Part shown: one piece after another, positions 1-8,894 of the stretch
How the letters are laid out: each line of letters starts with the position of its first letter
Position numbering within the stretch: the stretch's first letter is position 1
Source: Anaerolineaceae bacterium
GTDB lineage: Bacteria > Chloroflexota > Anaerolineae > Aggregatilineales > Phototrophicaceae
Assembly (NCBI GenBank): GCA_028818375.1
Contig: JAPPOB010000002.1
Location: forward strand, 62,001-126,000
Reading direction: 5' to 3'
Length of the DNA: 64,000 bases
Position numbers and translations under genes: made by a program
Notes under the pieces: generated by a model
Told to the model about the DNA's origin: nothing
The model's database searches: none
What the model saw: only the letters and a program-made list of their open reading frames with translations

Positions 1-482
1 CTGACTTTCTTGCATAATTTCAGGCCTTGTCCACTTGAGTCCATGCTCGAAGGAGAGGTGTCAGGATTCGCAGGTGTATCACAAACCGGATCTGAATATG
101 CCTTATGTCCAGCAACCGGTGAAGCAATCATCATCGATGTTATCAGCAGGAGCAACAGAAGCTTTCCCAATGATCAACTCCTGAAGACAATTTTCATTGA
201 GCAAACGACACTTTCCGAAAATTGTCAAGGTCCCCGGAATTTTCTGTGTGACCGGGCAAGATGCATTGGCACAAATTGAATGCAACAGGTTCGGTCGCTC
301 GATTGTCACGAACTGCTGGCGGCAGCCCTATTTCAATCATGGCAGTGTTGAGCTTTGCAATTGTTGGCTTTTGATTTTGGTGTCTGGTTGCCCTTTTGGC
401 TCTTTGTTCTACTTCGTTGACCCGGAGCCAGACACAGTTGTCATGGTAAAAGAGAATTCCGTCGAAAGTATAAAGGATCCAC
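1..482. other. No recognisable gene
   Basis: This stretch is visibly poorer in G+C than the following genes. Its short open frames on both strands resemble no family I know. It lies downstream of the reverse-strand iron-sulfur gene. I see no clear hairpin with a T-tract, no tRNA and no repeat. It may be the edge of an acquired segment continuing to the left. Confidence 0.4.
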
Positions 483-1949
483 TCAGGAGAACAAAATCGA
501 ACCGCGCATTTCCATCGGTTGGCTGAAAATCCAGACGGCGATGAAGGCGATGGCCAGCAAGAGCAGCGCCCAGGGAAGCATACCCGGCACGGCGTTGCGG
601 CGATACATGCGCGTGGCCGCCCGCTGCGCGATCAGCAGGCTCCAGACCAGGCCTCCGGCGATGGCGACGAGTTGCACCAGGCCGATCAGGGTCTCGTCCA
701 GGCTGGTGCCGAAACGCGCCCAGTCGCCATCCTGGCCAAGAAACTCCTGCAACACCGGGATGAAGCTGAAGGGCGCGATCAGAAGATGAAAGGTGTAGTG
801 CGCGATCCACACGCCCAGCCCGACCGGCACAAAGGCCGGCGCAAAGGCGGCCACGGTGCTGCGCAGATTGTGCTTGCGCCGTGAGCCGCCGAGCAGGCGT
901 CCCAGTTGCGCAGCCAGCAGGATGAGCAGCGCGGGTACCAGCAGGCTGGTGACGCCGAAAACCAGCAGCAGCACGATCAACTCGCTGCGCAGGTTCAGCG
1001 CCTCCGCCAGGGACTGCTGGAGGGCGTAGACCGGCGACACCATACCGAAGGCGTTGGTCAGCCCCATCGCCGCCAGCAGGATGACCAGCAGCGAGACGTC
1101 AAGTCGCTGCGGCCAGGCGCCCGGCTGCAAGAGTTCGCGTCCGGGCCGGCGCGCCATCAGGCCGATGTTGTCGTGCGGGCAGGCGCGTACACAGTCCAGG
1201 CAAAGCGTGCAATCAAGGTTGCTGCGGATCTGTGGCGCGAAGAGTGACGTGCCGCAACCCGGTGTGCCCTGTGGTCCATGGCGCACCTCGACCTGGCCAC
1301 CACCGGAGATGTCGTCAAGGCGAATCACGGGCGTCCCGGCGTAACTGCCGTTGACGCACTCGTGGCCGACGCAGTGTCGGCAGATCTCCGCGTCCTTCAC
1401 CGCGATCTGCGTGGGCGCGCTGGTGGCGTAGACGAAGTTGAAACTGCCCAGCGGGCATACGTACTTGCAAAAGGCCGATTCGCGAAAGGCGACCTCCAGC
1501 AGGAAGGAGGCGACGAAGTAGACGATGATGAGCCAGGCCGTCAGCCAGGGGCTGGCCCAAAGGTCCAGCCATTCGTAAAGCAGAAAGAGCGTGAAGAGGC
1601 TGGCTATGGCCAGCCACTTGTTGCGCAGAACCCGCGGGAAATTGCGGCCACGGCTGAAGCGTTTACCCAGTGTGCGCGGCAGGGCGAAGGGGCAGGCCAT
1701 GCAAAACAGGTTGCCGGCCAGCAGCAGAACCAGCACAACCAGACCGCGGTAATGCACCCAGGGCGCGACAGTGGCCAGGTTGCGCGCGGCAGATTGCGGG
1801 CCGGTCAGACCGTCGACGACCAGCAGGAAGGCTGCCAGCAGCAATACGCCCTGCAGCACCAGGCGACCGCGTCGCCAGCGCAGAAAGCGTCCAATAAAAG
1901 GCCATTGCAGGACGTCCGCCGCATTGGCGGGACGATACAGATTGCTCAC
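483..1949 (-). CDS. NapH/NosR-like membrane polyferredoxin
   Basis: The product is a multi-pass membrane protein of 488 residues that binds iron-sulfur clusters and probably moves electrons at the cytoplasmic membrane. Two membrane-edge CxxxCP-type motifs are visible (CMACP, CKYVCP), as in NapH, NosR and RdxA relatives. A Cys-rich CRHCVGHEC stretch and a classic 4Fe-4S motif CTLCLDCVRACP follow. About five more hydrophobic segments lie after the clusters. I chose the GTG at 1949 because it lies just after the stop of the upstream lipoprotein gene; the frame stays open further upstream, but that part overlaps the lipoprotein gene and is low-complexity. The two genes look like one operon. The electron donor and acceptor cannot be named from here. 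Confidence 0.82.
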   Translation of the reverse strand: MSNLYRPANAADVLQWPFIGRFLRWRRGRLVLQGVLLLAAFLLVVDGLTGPQSAARNLATVAPWVHYRGLVVLVLLLAGNLFCMACPFALPRTLGKRFSRGRNFPRVLRNKWLAIASLFTLFLLYEWLDLWASPWLTAWLIIVYFVASFLLEVAFRESAFCKYVCPLGSFNFVYATSAPTQIAVKDAEICRHCVGHECVNGSYAGTPVIRLDDISGGGQVEVRHGPQGTPGCGTSLFAPQIRSNLDCTLCLDCVRACPHDNIGLMARRPGRELLQPGAWPQRLDVSLLVILLAAMGLTNAFGMVSPVYALQQSLAEALNLRSELIVLLLVFGVTSLLVPALLILLAAQLGRLLGGSRRKHNLRSTVAAFAPAFVPVGLGVWIAHYTFHLLIAPFSFIPVLQEFLGQDGDWARFGTSLDETLIGLVQLVAIAGGLVWSLLIAQRAATRMYRRNAVPGMLPWALLLLAIAFIAVWIFSQPMEMRGSILFS

Positions 1950-1980
1950 TGGCGCTGGCCGTTCATGGCAGCTGGCGGGG

Positions 1981-2676
1981 TTAGCCGTCCTCTTCCTCTG
2001 ATTCTGAATCGTCTTCGTCGGAGCGGTCCTGCCAGGCGCCAAAGGGCGTCTCGGCGGCCGCGCCGCCGCGGCTGATGCCACCCATGCCGCGCAGCGTGGG
2101 GATGGGCGTCGGTATTGCGTCCTGCGCTTCCTGGGTCATGGCCTGTTGCGTACGGTCGGGTGTGCCCTGCCAGGCGCCGAATGGCGTCTCGGCGGCCGCG
2201 CCACCGCGACTGATGCCACCCATGCCGCGCAGCGTGGGGATGGGCGTCGGGCCCTCCCCGTCTTCAGGTACCGGAGTCGGGGTCGCTTCTTCCACTGCCT
2301 GGCTGACGCTCTCGTCGAAGGTCTTCTCCAGGACGCTGTCATCGGCGAAGGTGAGCCTGACAGTCACGGTCCAGTCGCCGGCCATCGTCCATTCGAATGC
2401 CACGCGATACTTGCCGTTCGAACCCTGCACGTCATCGCGCAGGACCGGTTGCATGCCGGCGTGGTCCATGTCGCCGCGCACGTCCACCCGCTCAGGGCTC
2501 ACGGCCCTGCCATCGGCGTCAGTGACGTCGACGAGCAATTCCGCCTCGCCAACGCGGGCGTCGGTCGGCAGGACCCTGAGACTGATCGTCAGGTCCGCCT
2601 CTGCGGCCGGCGTACTCTCCTGGCGGCAGGCGGCAACAAGCGCCAGGCACAAGATCAGGAAGATGGTTCTGCGCAT
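1981..2676 (-). CDS. YtkA/FixH-like lipoprotein with duplicated C-terminal module
   Basis: The 231-residue product starts with a lipoprotein signal (hydrophobic stretch ending LVAAC, Cys17). An Ig-like domain of about 110 residues follows and resembles the YtkA/FixH group (motif DMDHAGM, then a G-x-Y and an MAGDWTVTV strand). YtkA-like domains are often linked to membrane oxidoreductases and metal handling, which suits the Fe-S membrane protein encoded directly downstream. The C-terminal third holds two near-identical 28-residue modules rich in Gly, Ala and Pro, separated by a short linker, and ends in an acidic tail. The function of the modules is unknown to me. Confidence 0.75.
   Translation of the reverse strand: MRRTIFLILCLALVAACRQESTPAAEADLTISLRVLPTDARVGEAELLVDVTDADGRAVSPERVDVRGDMDHAGMQPVLRDDVQGSNGKYRVAFEWTMAGDWTVTVRLTFADDSVLEKTFDESVSQAVEEATPTPVPEDGEGPTPIPTLRGMGGISRGGAAAETPFGAWQGTPDRTQQAMTQEAQDAIPTPIPTLRGMGGISRGGAAAETPFGAWQDRSDEDDSESEEEDG
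2028..2112. repeat. 85-bp direct repeat, copy 1
   Basis: It is nearly identical to 2166-2250. Both copies lie inside the lipoprotein gene in the same frame and encode the duplicated GGISRGGAAAETPFGAWQ-type module. The few base differences I see are silent or between the blocks. Confidence 0.85.
2166..2250. repeat. 85-bp direct repeat, copy 2
   Basis: This is the partner of 2028-2112, 53 bp away. The in-frame tandem arrangement points to an internal duplication within the gene. Confidence 0.85.
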
Positions 2677-2714
2677 CGGGAGCGTTCCTGTTTCAAAACA
2701 TTACGACCATTTTC

Positions 2715-2743
2715 AGTTTAGCAGCCCGCGCGCCGCTTGTCAG
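2715..2743 (-). promoter_or_regulatory. Sigma-70-like promoter for the lipoprotein/Fe-S operon
   Basis: On the reverse strand a -35 CTGACA and a -10 TAAACT are separated by exactly 17 bp. They lie about 40 bp upstream of the lipoprotein start at 2676. The -35 has five of six consensus bases and the -10 has four. Confidence 0.5.
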
Positions 2744-2789
2744 GTCTCCGACTTTCCGGCAAACTGGGCGTCGCGGAGAACCATTCGGC

Positions 2790-3803
2790 GTGGAGATGCC
2801 CCCAACCTTTTACGTATTGCACGGGACGCAGGAGTTGCTGCTTGAGGAGGAGTTGCAAAAGCTGCGCGCCAGGATGCCCGCAGACACCGGTGACCTGAAC
2901 ATCACGGAGCTGGACGGCGCGACAGCGCGCGTCACCGAAGTCTTGAACCTGGCCGGCACCAGCCCGTTCCTGGCCGGCCAGCGCCTGGTGATCGTGCGCG
3001 GCCTGCTCTCCTGGCTGGGCCGCAGGGGCGCGGGGGCAACCGGCAAACGCGAGGCCGTTTCGCTCTACGAAGGGCTGACCGGTCTGCCTTCCACGGCGCG
3101 CCTCGTGCTGGTGGAACACCGTGACCTGGAGCCTCCGGGCCGCGGCCGTCCCCGGCGGAACCGCTTTGTGCAACTGGCTCGGGAAGACAGCGGCGGTTAC
3201 ACGCGCGCTTTTCGCATGCCCCAGGACATCGGCGGCTGGATCCAGCGCCGGGCGCGGCAGCGCCACGACGCGGAAATAGGCCGGGCTGCGGCCATGGCCT
3301 TGGCGGATGTCACGCGCGGGGACCTGCGCCGCGTGGACAACGAGCTGCTCAAACTGGCCAGTTACGCGGACGGCGAACGCGCCATCGACGAGGAAGACGT
3401 GGCGCTGTTGACGACCTGGGTCGCCGAGGCCCGTACCTTTGATTTGACCGACGCCCTCGCCGGCCGTCACGCCTCGCGGGCGCAGCAGCTGTTGCAACAG
3501 ATGCTGGCCGAGGACAGCAGCAGCGACGGCCTGATCCTCTTTGCCACCGTCGTGACCCATTTCCGCCGCCTGTTGCTGACGCAGGAACATCTCCTGCTGC
3601 ATGGCTCCGGCCAGGGGCTGGCGCAGTCGCTGGGCGTGCGACCGGGACGTTACCTGAACAAACTGCAGCAACAGGCGCGCTTGTTCGCGCTGGCGGACCT
3701 GGAGGCCATCCATCGCGAGTTGCAAAAGAACGACCTTGCCATGAAGACTGGCCATTTGCGGCCCGGTCTGGCGCTGGAAATGCTGGTGGCCGCCCTTGCC
3801 TGA
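2790..3803 (+). CDS. holA: DNA polymerase III subunit delta
   Basis: The 337-residue product is the clamp-loader delta subunit, which opens the beta clamp during loading at the replication fork. The N-terminus has the typical FYVLHG...LLEEEL start of HolA. The remaining length fits the usual two AAA-like domains plus a C-terminal collar domain. The start is the GTG at 2790; an ATG at 2796 is an equally possible start. The gene is transcribed away from the lipoprotein operon and is followed by a small membrane-protein gene with its own ribosome binding site. Confidence 0.9.
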   Translation: MEMPPTFYVLHGTQELLLEEELQKLRARMPADTGDLNITELDGATARVTEVLNLAGTSPFLAGQRLVIVRGLLSWLGRRGAGATGKREAVSLYEGLTGLPSTARLVLVEHRDLEPPGRGRPRRNRFVQLAREDSGGYTRAFRMPQDIGGWIQRRARQRHDAEIGRAAAMALADVTRGDLRRVDNELLKLASYADGERAIDEEDVALLTTWVAEARTFDLTDALAGRHASRAQQLLQQMLAEDSSSDGLILFATVVTHFRRLLLTQEHLLLHGSGQGLAQSLGVRPGRYLNKLQQQARLFALADLEAIHRELQKNDLAMKTGHLRPGLALEMLVAALA

Positions 3804-3889
3804 GCGCGGCTACAGCATCGGAATTTGCCACCTTTGTAGCCTTTCATCGTAGAATCTCTGGAGATTGCGGGGAAACGGGGAAGCGGACC

Positions 3890-4180
3890 ATGAGCGTAAT
3901 CGCACTTATCGTGCTGCTGGTGTTGATTCTTCTGGGCATTCAGGCCTTGGTGGCGGTGCTGGGCCTGACCATCGGGTTGGTCATCGCGCTGCTGCCGGCC
4001 GCGCTGACCGGCTACCTGGCCGGGCATATCATGAGCGGCGGAGGCTACGGCCCGGTCGCCAACGTGTTGCTGGGGCTTGGCGGCGGCATCGTCGGCAACC
4101 TCTTGCTCAGCGTCGTGGGCGTCAACGTCGGCGACAATTTGATTGAGAACATCGCCGTCGGCGTCGTCGGCCGCCGCTGA
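3890..4180 (+). CDS. GlsB/YeaQ/YmgE-type small membrane protein
   Basis: The 96-residue protein has three hydrophobic segments and a Gly-rich end (GYLAGHIMSGGGYG and LGGGIVGN). This is the signature of the transglycosylase-associated YeaQ/YmgE/GlsB family. Members are stress-related inner-membrane proteins without a settled activity. The start ATG follows a purine-rich GGGGAAG ribosome binding site. A TAGAAT at 3850-3855 could be the -10, but I found no well-spaced -35. Confidence 0.82.
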   Translation: MSVIALIVLLVLILLGIQALVAVLGLTIGLVIALLPAALTGYLAGHIMSGGGYGPVANVLLGLGGGIVGNLLLSVVGVNVGDNLIENIAVGVVGRR

Positions 4181-4192
4181 GGGGTGCGGCGT

Positions 4193-4837
4193 TTACTGCA
4201 CAGACTGGCGTTTTAGTTCTTCCAAAGCACGAATACAACGGGCCAGGCTGTCGGATCGTTCGGCGGCGACTTCGGCCCGCCAGTGTTTTTCAGCGAACGA
4301 TGCAATGCGATCCGGATAATAGGGACCTACGACCTTCGCACTTTCAGGAACAGGCAGCAAGTCCTTGCGCAATTGCCTGTACCTTTGCGGGCATTTTCGA
4401 TTGACTAGGTCAATCAGAAACCCCTTTGGATCATTTAGAGATTCCGGATTGTCAGGGAAGTTAGCAGAATTGATCCCCAGGAAGTTGGCCATCTTTTCCT
4501 GATCGGCGAGAAGCCATGTCTCAATTTCGCGCACAGGAATACGCAACATCATCCCTGTGGAAGGGGCAGGCAAGACGCTGCGCAAATAACCAGGTGCACA
4601 TTCGTCATCCTGATCAAGATCCAACAGGATAAGCCAATCTGCGAATTTTGCTGCCTGGTTATAGCCATGCAGTTTCTGAAGAATTCTGCTTTTCCCTCCA
4701 GATGATGTCCTTCTTCGAATCTGATTCTGATGAATGCTGACTGATTGCAGGACTCTTGTGATGACAGCCAGGTCAACTAGCCCCTCCACGGCCAAATTTA
4801 CCTGTAGCCAGGGAACAGCAGGAGTTTCGCACCTCAC
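4193..4837 (-). CDS. DUF4276-like, TOPRIM-type putative nuclease partner
   Basis: The 214-residue product shows the pattern of DUF4276-type proteins: an early acidic residue in a VEG motif (Glu18), a DxD in LILLDLDQDD (Asp73, Asp75), and the conserved phrase REIETWLLAD. This arrangement of one Glu and a DxD is TOPRIM-like, so a metal-dependent nuclease is plausible but is my inference. Its GTG start overlaps the stop of the upstream ATPase gene as GTGA, so the two are probably translated together. Base composition is lower in G+C than in holA or lutB, consistent with acquisition. The pair resembles ATPase/TOPRIM defence systems such as OLD or PARIS in logic, not in demonstrated identity. Confidence 0.7.
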   Translation of the reverse strand: MRCETPAVPWLQVNLAVEGLVDLAVITRVLQSVSIHQNQIRRRTSSGGKSRILQKLHGYNQAAKFADWLILLDLDQDDECAPGYLRSVLPAPSTGMMLRIPVREIETWLLADQEKMANFLGINSANFPDNPESLNDPKGFLIDLVNRKCPQRYRQLRKDLLPVPESAKVVGPYYPDRIASFAEKHWRAEVAAERSDSLARCIRALEELKRQSVQ

Positions 4838-5973
4838 AATAAAGTCAGTTGGGTAAGGGTATCTGGCGCTGTTCGAGGCAAGACAACGTCCGCTATTGTC
4901 AGGCCGGCCTCTAGTTCCTTTCGAATCATTTCATCTGACGCCCCACGGCAAACGAACGTTCCTTCTTTGGAAGTAATAAGCAACAGAATTTCATGTGCTC
5001 CAATGCCTTCATCCTGCAACAGTTCAAGGCTGTGTGTACTTATGAAAGTCTGACGAGGAGACTTCTTTAGCGACCTTTGAATCCTGTAGAGTAATTGAGG
5101 CAGGCGCAGGACAACTTCGGGATGCAAACTGAGTTCCGGTTCTTCCAGCAATAAAGGTCCCTGGCCGTCTTGAAGTGCCCACACCAAACCGACAAGCCTA
5201 AGCGTCCCGTCCGAAAACTCTCTCTCAGTTTGCCAGGCCCCGTGCGGGCGCCAATGCTGGTATTTTCCTCGAAGGTGGGGGATGCCTCCGTCGCGCCAAA
5301 GTTCAATTTCAGCCAACTGGGGCACCAATGCACGAAGTACGTCCTGTATTCTTCGCAGCCGGGCTTTTTGCGACCGCTTGTCAGAGGATGCAACCTGTTC
5401 AAGAAAATCACTGCCGAATGGGTCATTCTTGTATCCGGCTGCGGTCCTTTCTGGCTCGCGCACAAGCTGGGGAATGATGTGCAAATATTTTATTGACCTC
5501 AAGAATCCGGCGATCTCCCTAAATTGCTTGTTGGCAAAAACCTGCTCAAGTTGTGTCTGACCCAATCGAGCATCGTCATCCGCGTCTTTTTTGTCAGGTC
5601 TGTCAAGTATCACGTTGTCGTCTGCATCCCATACTTTCTCCTCGCGCAAGACCGGGCGACGAAGGCTGTCTTGACCGAATACAAGGCGATAGCGCCACTT
5701 CCGTTCCTCGCCGTCACTCAAATCAATGTCCAGGGCTATAGAAGCATTCCGACGTGCAGCCAGGTTGCGGATGGTAGTTACGCCACCGCGATCCAGAACT
5801 GCCTTCTGAAATCCGCCGCCAAGGATGACCAGTTCACGCAGGAAACGCAGGGCATCCAGAAAATTCGACTTGCCGCTGGCGTTTGCGCCTACGAGAAAAA
5901 CGCGAGTCGAAACTGCTACATCTACTTCGCCGAAGTTGCGCCAGTTTTCAAGCCTGATGCGCGAAAACTGCAT
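4834..5973 (-). CDS. OLD/AAA_21-like ABC-type ATPase
   Basis: The 379-residue protein is a RecF/SMC-like ATPase. Walker A is GANASGKSN (29-37), a degenerate signature lies in FSDGTLRLVGLV, Walker B is LLLEEPELSLHP, and the H-loop is FISTHS. Such ATPases usually sense a trigger and control a partner nuclease; here the partner would be the TOPRIM-like protein of the overlapping downstream gene. A reverse-strand -10-like TACAAT lies at 6011-6006, upstream of the ATG. The low G+C and its place between glsB-like and lutB genes suggest a defence module inserted in a housekeeping region. The trigger and target are unknown. Confidence 0.82.
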   Translation of the reverse strand: MQFSRIRLENWRNFGEVDVAVSTRVFLVGANASGKSNFLDALRFLRELVILGGGFQKAVLDRGGVTTIRNLAARRNASIALDIDLSDGEERKWRYRLVFGQDSLRRPVLREEKVWDADDNVILDRPDKKDADDDARLGQTQLEQVFANKQFREIAGFLRSIKYLHIIPQLVREPERTAAGYKNDPFGSDFLEQVASSDKRSQKARLRRIQDVLRALVPQLAEIELWRDGGIPHLRGKYQHWRPHGAWQTEREFSDGTLRLVGLVWALQDGQGPLLLEEPELSLHPEVVLRLPQLLYRIQRSLKKSPRQTFISTHSLELLQDEGIGAHEILLLITSKEGTFVCRGASDEMIRKELEAGLTIADVVLPRTAPDTLTQLTLL

Positions 5974-6086
5974 CGCTCTGTACCCTGGATATCAAAGTTG
6001 CCTACATTGTAACATCCCTCGGCTGGCACGGGAACGCTGTGCGGGTTAGCATCCGAACCGGTTAACACAAAATTGAAGGGCCGCCC

Positions 6087-7520
6087 GTGGCACTTGATGC
6101 CAACCGTTTTGCCGAGGCCGCCAGCCGCGCCCTGCAGGACAAACAACTGAAGGCCGCGCTGGACCACAACGCGCGCCTGGCGGACGCGACACGCATCAAG
6201 AGCATGGCCGCCACCACCGGTGCGGAGACCCTGCGTCAACAGGGACGGGGCGCCCGTCTGCGCGGCCTGGCCCAATTGCCCGAACTTCTCGAGCAGACTG
6301 AAGAGCAGATCACGGCGCGCGGCGGGCAGGTGCTCTGGGCGCGGGACGCCGATGAAGCCAACCGGCAGGTGCTGGCGATCTGCCAGCGCCACGGGCTCAG
6401 GTTTGGCGTCAAGAGCAAGAGCATGGTCACCGAGGAACTCCATCTGGTGCCCTTCCTTGAGAAGCACGGCGTCCGCATGCTGGAGACCGACCTGGGAGAA
6501 TTCGTGGTGCAGGTGGATGAAAGCCGTCCCAGTCACATCGTCGCGCCGATCATGCACATGAAAAAAGAAGGGATCCACAAGCTCTTCGTCGAGAAACTGG
6601 GCATGGAGCCGATGGAAGACGACATTGACCCCCAGGTCATGACCCGCTTCGCGCGCCAGTATTTGCGTCGGCGTTATTTCGAGGCTGACTTCGGCATCAC
6701 CGGCGGTAACTTCATCATCGCCGAGACCGGCACCATCGCCATCACCACCAACGAGGGCAACGCGCGGCTTGGCACGGCGCTCCAGCCGGTACACGTCGCC
6801 ATCGTCGGCATCGAGAAAGTCATCCCCACCTGGGAGGACTACGCCACCCTGGTGCAGACCCTGGCGCGCAGCGCGACCGGTCAGCAACTCTCCGTCTACA
6901 GCACGCTTTACAACGGGCCGGCCCTGTCGGAAGAAGGCGACGGCCCACAGCACTACTATGTCATTCTGGTGGACAACGGCCGCAGTGACATCTACGGCAC
7001 GCAGTATTCGGAGGCGCTGGCCTGCATCCGTTGCGGAGCATGCCTGAACACCTGTCCCGTCTACCAGAACGTGGGCGGCCACGCCTACGGCGCCGTTTAC
7101 CCGGGACCGATCGGCTCGGTCATCACGCCACTGCTCACCGGCGTGGAAAACGCCACGCCATTGCCCTTCGCCAGCAGCCTCTGCGGGGCCTGCAAGGCGG
7201 CCTGCCCGGTGGACATCAACATCCCGGACATGTTGCTGGGATTGCGTCATGATCTGCAAGAGGAGCAGAGTCCCCTGTGGCGCCTGGGCATGCAAGCCTG
7301 GAGCTGGAGCTTCAGCCATCCGCTGCTCTATGAGACCGGGCGCAAGGTCAGCGCCGCGCTGAGCGGGGCCTTTTCCGGAGAGGACGGGAAGCTGCGTAGC
7401 CTGCCGGGCCCGCTCGGCGCATGGACCGAACACCGTGATTTTCCGCCTTTCCCGCAGGAATCCTTTCACGACTGGTGGCGCCGCGAACGCGACGGGCAGT
7501 CGGGTCAGGACGGGGACTGA
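6087..7520 (+). CDS. lutB: Lactate utilisation iron-sulfur protein LutB
   Basis: The 477-residue product matches LutB, a component of the LutABC L-lactate oxidation complex in the cytoplasm. An N-terminal LUD domain (with GITGGNFIIAETGTIAI) is followed by two 4Fe-4S motifs, CIRCGACLNTCPV near residue 311 and CGACKAACPV near 364, and a C-terminal extension. The start is GTG at 6087. The stop overlaps the lutC start as ATGA. No lutA (CCG-domain subunit) is present in the window, so the lactate assignment rests on LutB and LutC only; related complexes act on other 2-hydroxyacids. Confidence 0.88.
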   Translation: MALDANRFAEAASRALQDKQLKAALDHNARLADATRIKSMAATTGAETLRQQGRGARLRGLAQLPELLEQTEEQITARGGQVLWARDADEANRQVLAICQRHGLRFGVKSKSMVTEELHLVPFLEKHGVRMLETDLGEFVVQVDESRPSHIVAPIMHMKKEGIHKLFVEKLGMEPMEDDIDPQVMTRFARQYLRRRYFEADFGITGGNFIIAETGTIAITTNEGNARLGTALQPVHVAIVGIEKVIPTWEDYATLVQTLARSATGQQLSVYSTLYNGPALSEEGDGPQHYYVILVDNGRSDIYGTQYSEALACIRCGACLNTCPVYQNVGGHAYGAVYPGPIGSVITPLLTGVENATPLPFASSLCGACKAACPVDINIPDMLLGLRHDLQEEQSPLWRLGMQAWSWSFSHPLLYETGRKVSAALSGAFSGEDGKLRSLPGPLGAWTEHRDFPPFPQESFHDWWRRERDGQSGQDGD

Positions 7521-8200
7521 TGAGCGAGGCCCGCGAGCAAATCCTTGGCCGTCTGCGCGATGCGCGCGACGGTCTGCCGGACGCACCAGCGGCGCCGGAA
7601 AGGTACCAGCCGGTCTCGGTTCTCGACGATGAGTCAGCAGAAGGCTTGCTGAGCCGTTTCAGGACGGAACTGGAAGGGTTGCAGGGCGAGGTCTACGTGG
7701 TTCCAGACGAGGAAGCCGCCCTTGACCAGGTCCTGACCCTGCTGGCGGAAAGCGGCGCGCGTCACGCACTGACCTGGGACTGGCCGCACATTCCGCTGCC
7801 CGGGCTGGCCCACGCCCTTGGGGAGGTCGGCATCGATACGCTGCAGGCGACGCCTGACAACCGGGAAGCCTGCGAAGCGGCGGAGGCCGGCATCAGCGGC
7901 GCGGACGCGGCCATCGCTGCCACGGGCTCGCTGGTGGTCAGCACGGCGCCCGGCATGGGTCGCCTGGCGACCCTGTTGCCACCGCAGCATATCGTGTTGC
8001 TGCGTCAGGAGCGGCTCTTGCCGAGCCTTGAGGCCTGGGTGGCGCAGCAACGCGCCGACGACCTGGCCCACCTGGGCACCCGCAGCAATCTCTGCATCAT
8101 TACCGGCCCCAGCCGCACGGCCGACATTGAGAAAAACCTGGTGCTGGGCGTACACGGACCGGGCCGGCTGCAGGTCGTCGTGGTGGAAGGGGAATCCTGA
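7520..8200 (+). CDS. lutC: LutC-like LUD domain protein
   Basis: The product has 226 residues and a single LUD domain ending in the family-typical SNLCIITGPSRTADIE segment. LutC is the third member of the lactate utilisation complex. The ATG at 7520 overlaps the lutB stop, and the first residues MSEAREQILGRL match the family start. The gene converges on the HAD phosphatase gene, with only 10 bp between the stops. Confidence 0.88.
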   Translation: MSEAREQILGRLRDARDGLPDAPAAPERYQPVSVLDDESAEGLLSRFRTELEGLQGEVYVVPDEEAALDQVLTLLAESGARHALTWDWPHIPLPGLAHALGEVGIDTLQATPDNREACEAAEAGISGADAAIAATGSLVVSTAPGMGRLATLLPPQHIVLLRQERLLPSLEAWVAQQRADDLAHLGTRSNLCIITGPSRTADIEKNLVLGVHGPGRLQVVVVEGES

Positions 8201-8210
8201 GCCCCGTCGC

Positions 8211-8894
8211 TCAGTCGACTGAAGTTACCCCGCAGAGGGGCAGCAATTCAGAAATGTCATCCAGCAGATGGTCTGGCCTGGCGGCCACCAGCGCCTCGCG
8301 CGTACTGAAGCCCGTCGTGACGGCCACCGCTCTGGCGCCGAGGGCCTGCGCGCAGGCGACGTCCGCCGGCGTGTCGCCGACCACGGTCACGTCCTGCGGC
8401 GCGATCGCCTTGCCGCTTTGGGCGCGGGCCCGCTGCAGGGCCAGCGGAGGCAGATCGTTGCGACTGGCTGCCTCGCTGCCACAGGCCCGCACCGGGAACC
8501 AGGCCGGGTCAAAGCCGGCGGCTACCAGCTTGATGGGCGTGGTGACCGAGGCGTTGCCGGTCACGATTCCGAGGATGAAGTCCGGCCGGTCGCGCAGGGC
8601 CTGGACCGTTTCCAGGGCCCCTGGCAGAGGGTGCAGCTCAAATTCCGGCGCAAGGTCACGCATGTGTCGTTCGATGCTGGCCTCGTAGGCGGGCATGTGA
8701 CGGCCGATGTCAGCCTCGTCGCGGTCCAGGAGCTCGCAGAGGGTGCCCCAGTCGGTTTTGCCGGCAAAGTTGTGCGAATCCAGCCGGCCGACCGTGCTGA
8801 AGAGTTCCAGCATGGCGCGTCGCGTGGCGGCGCGGCCGATGCCGTGGCCATCCATCAGCGTGCCGTCAATGTCGAAGAGCACCAGTTGCAGCAT
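8211..8894 (-). CDS. HAD-family hydrolase, phosphoglycolate phosphatase-like
   Basis: The 227-residue protein has HAD motif I DIDGT (Asp8, Asp10), the motif II region in GIVTGNAS, and a C-terminal GDTPADVACA that carries the metal-binding acid. A helical cap lies between motifs I and II, as in Gph-type phosphatases, but the substrate cannot be read from sequence. Its ATG at 8894 shares one base with the stop of the upstream thioredoxin gene (TGATG), so the two are likely co-translated. Confidence 0.82.
   Translation of the reverse strand: MLQLVLFDIDGTLMDGHGIGRAATRRAMLELFSTVGRLDSHNFAGKTDWGTLCELLDRDEADIGRHMPAYEASIERHMRDLAPEFELHPLPGALETVQALRDRPDFILGIVTGNASVTTPIKLVAAGFDPAWFPVRACGSEAASRNDLPPLALQRARAQSGKAIAPQDVTVVGDTPADVACAQALGARAVAVTTGFSTREALVAARPDHLLDDISELLPLCGVTSVD

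Noticed and set aside
3831..3889. A full promoter for the GlsB-like gene
   Set aside because: TAGAAT is present, but the best -35 (TTGCCA) is 19 bp away, so I kept it only as a remark in the gene entry.
5922..7586. A 554-codon reverse open frame
   Set aside because: It is antisense to lutB, which has intact Fe-S motifs and coupling to lutC.
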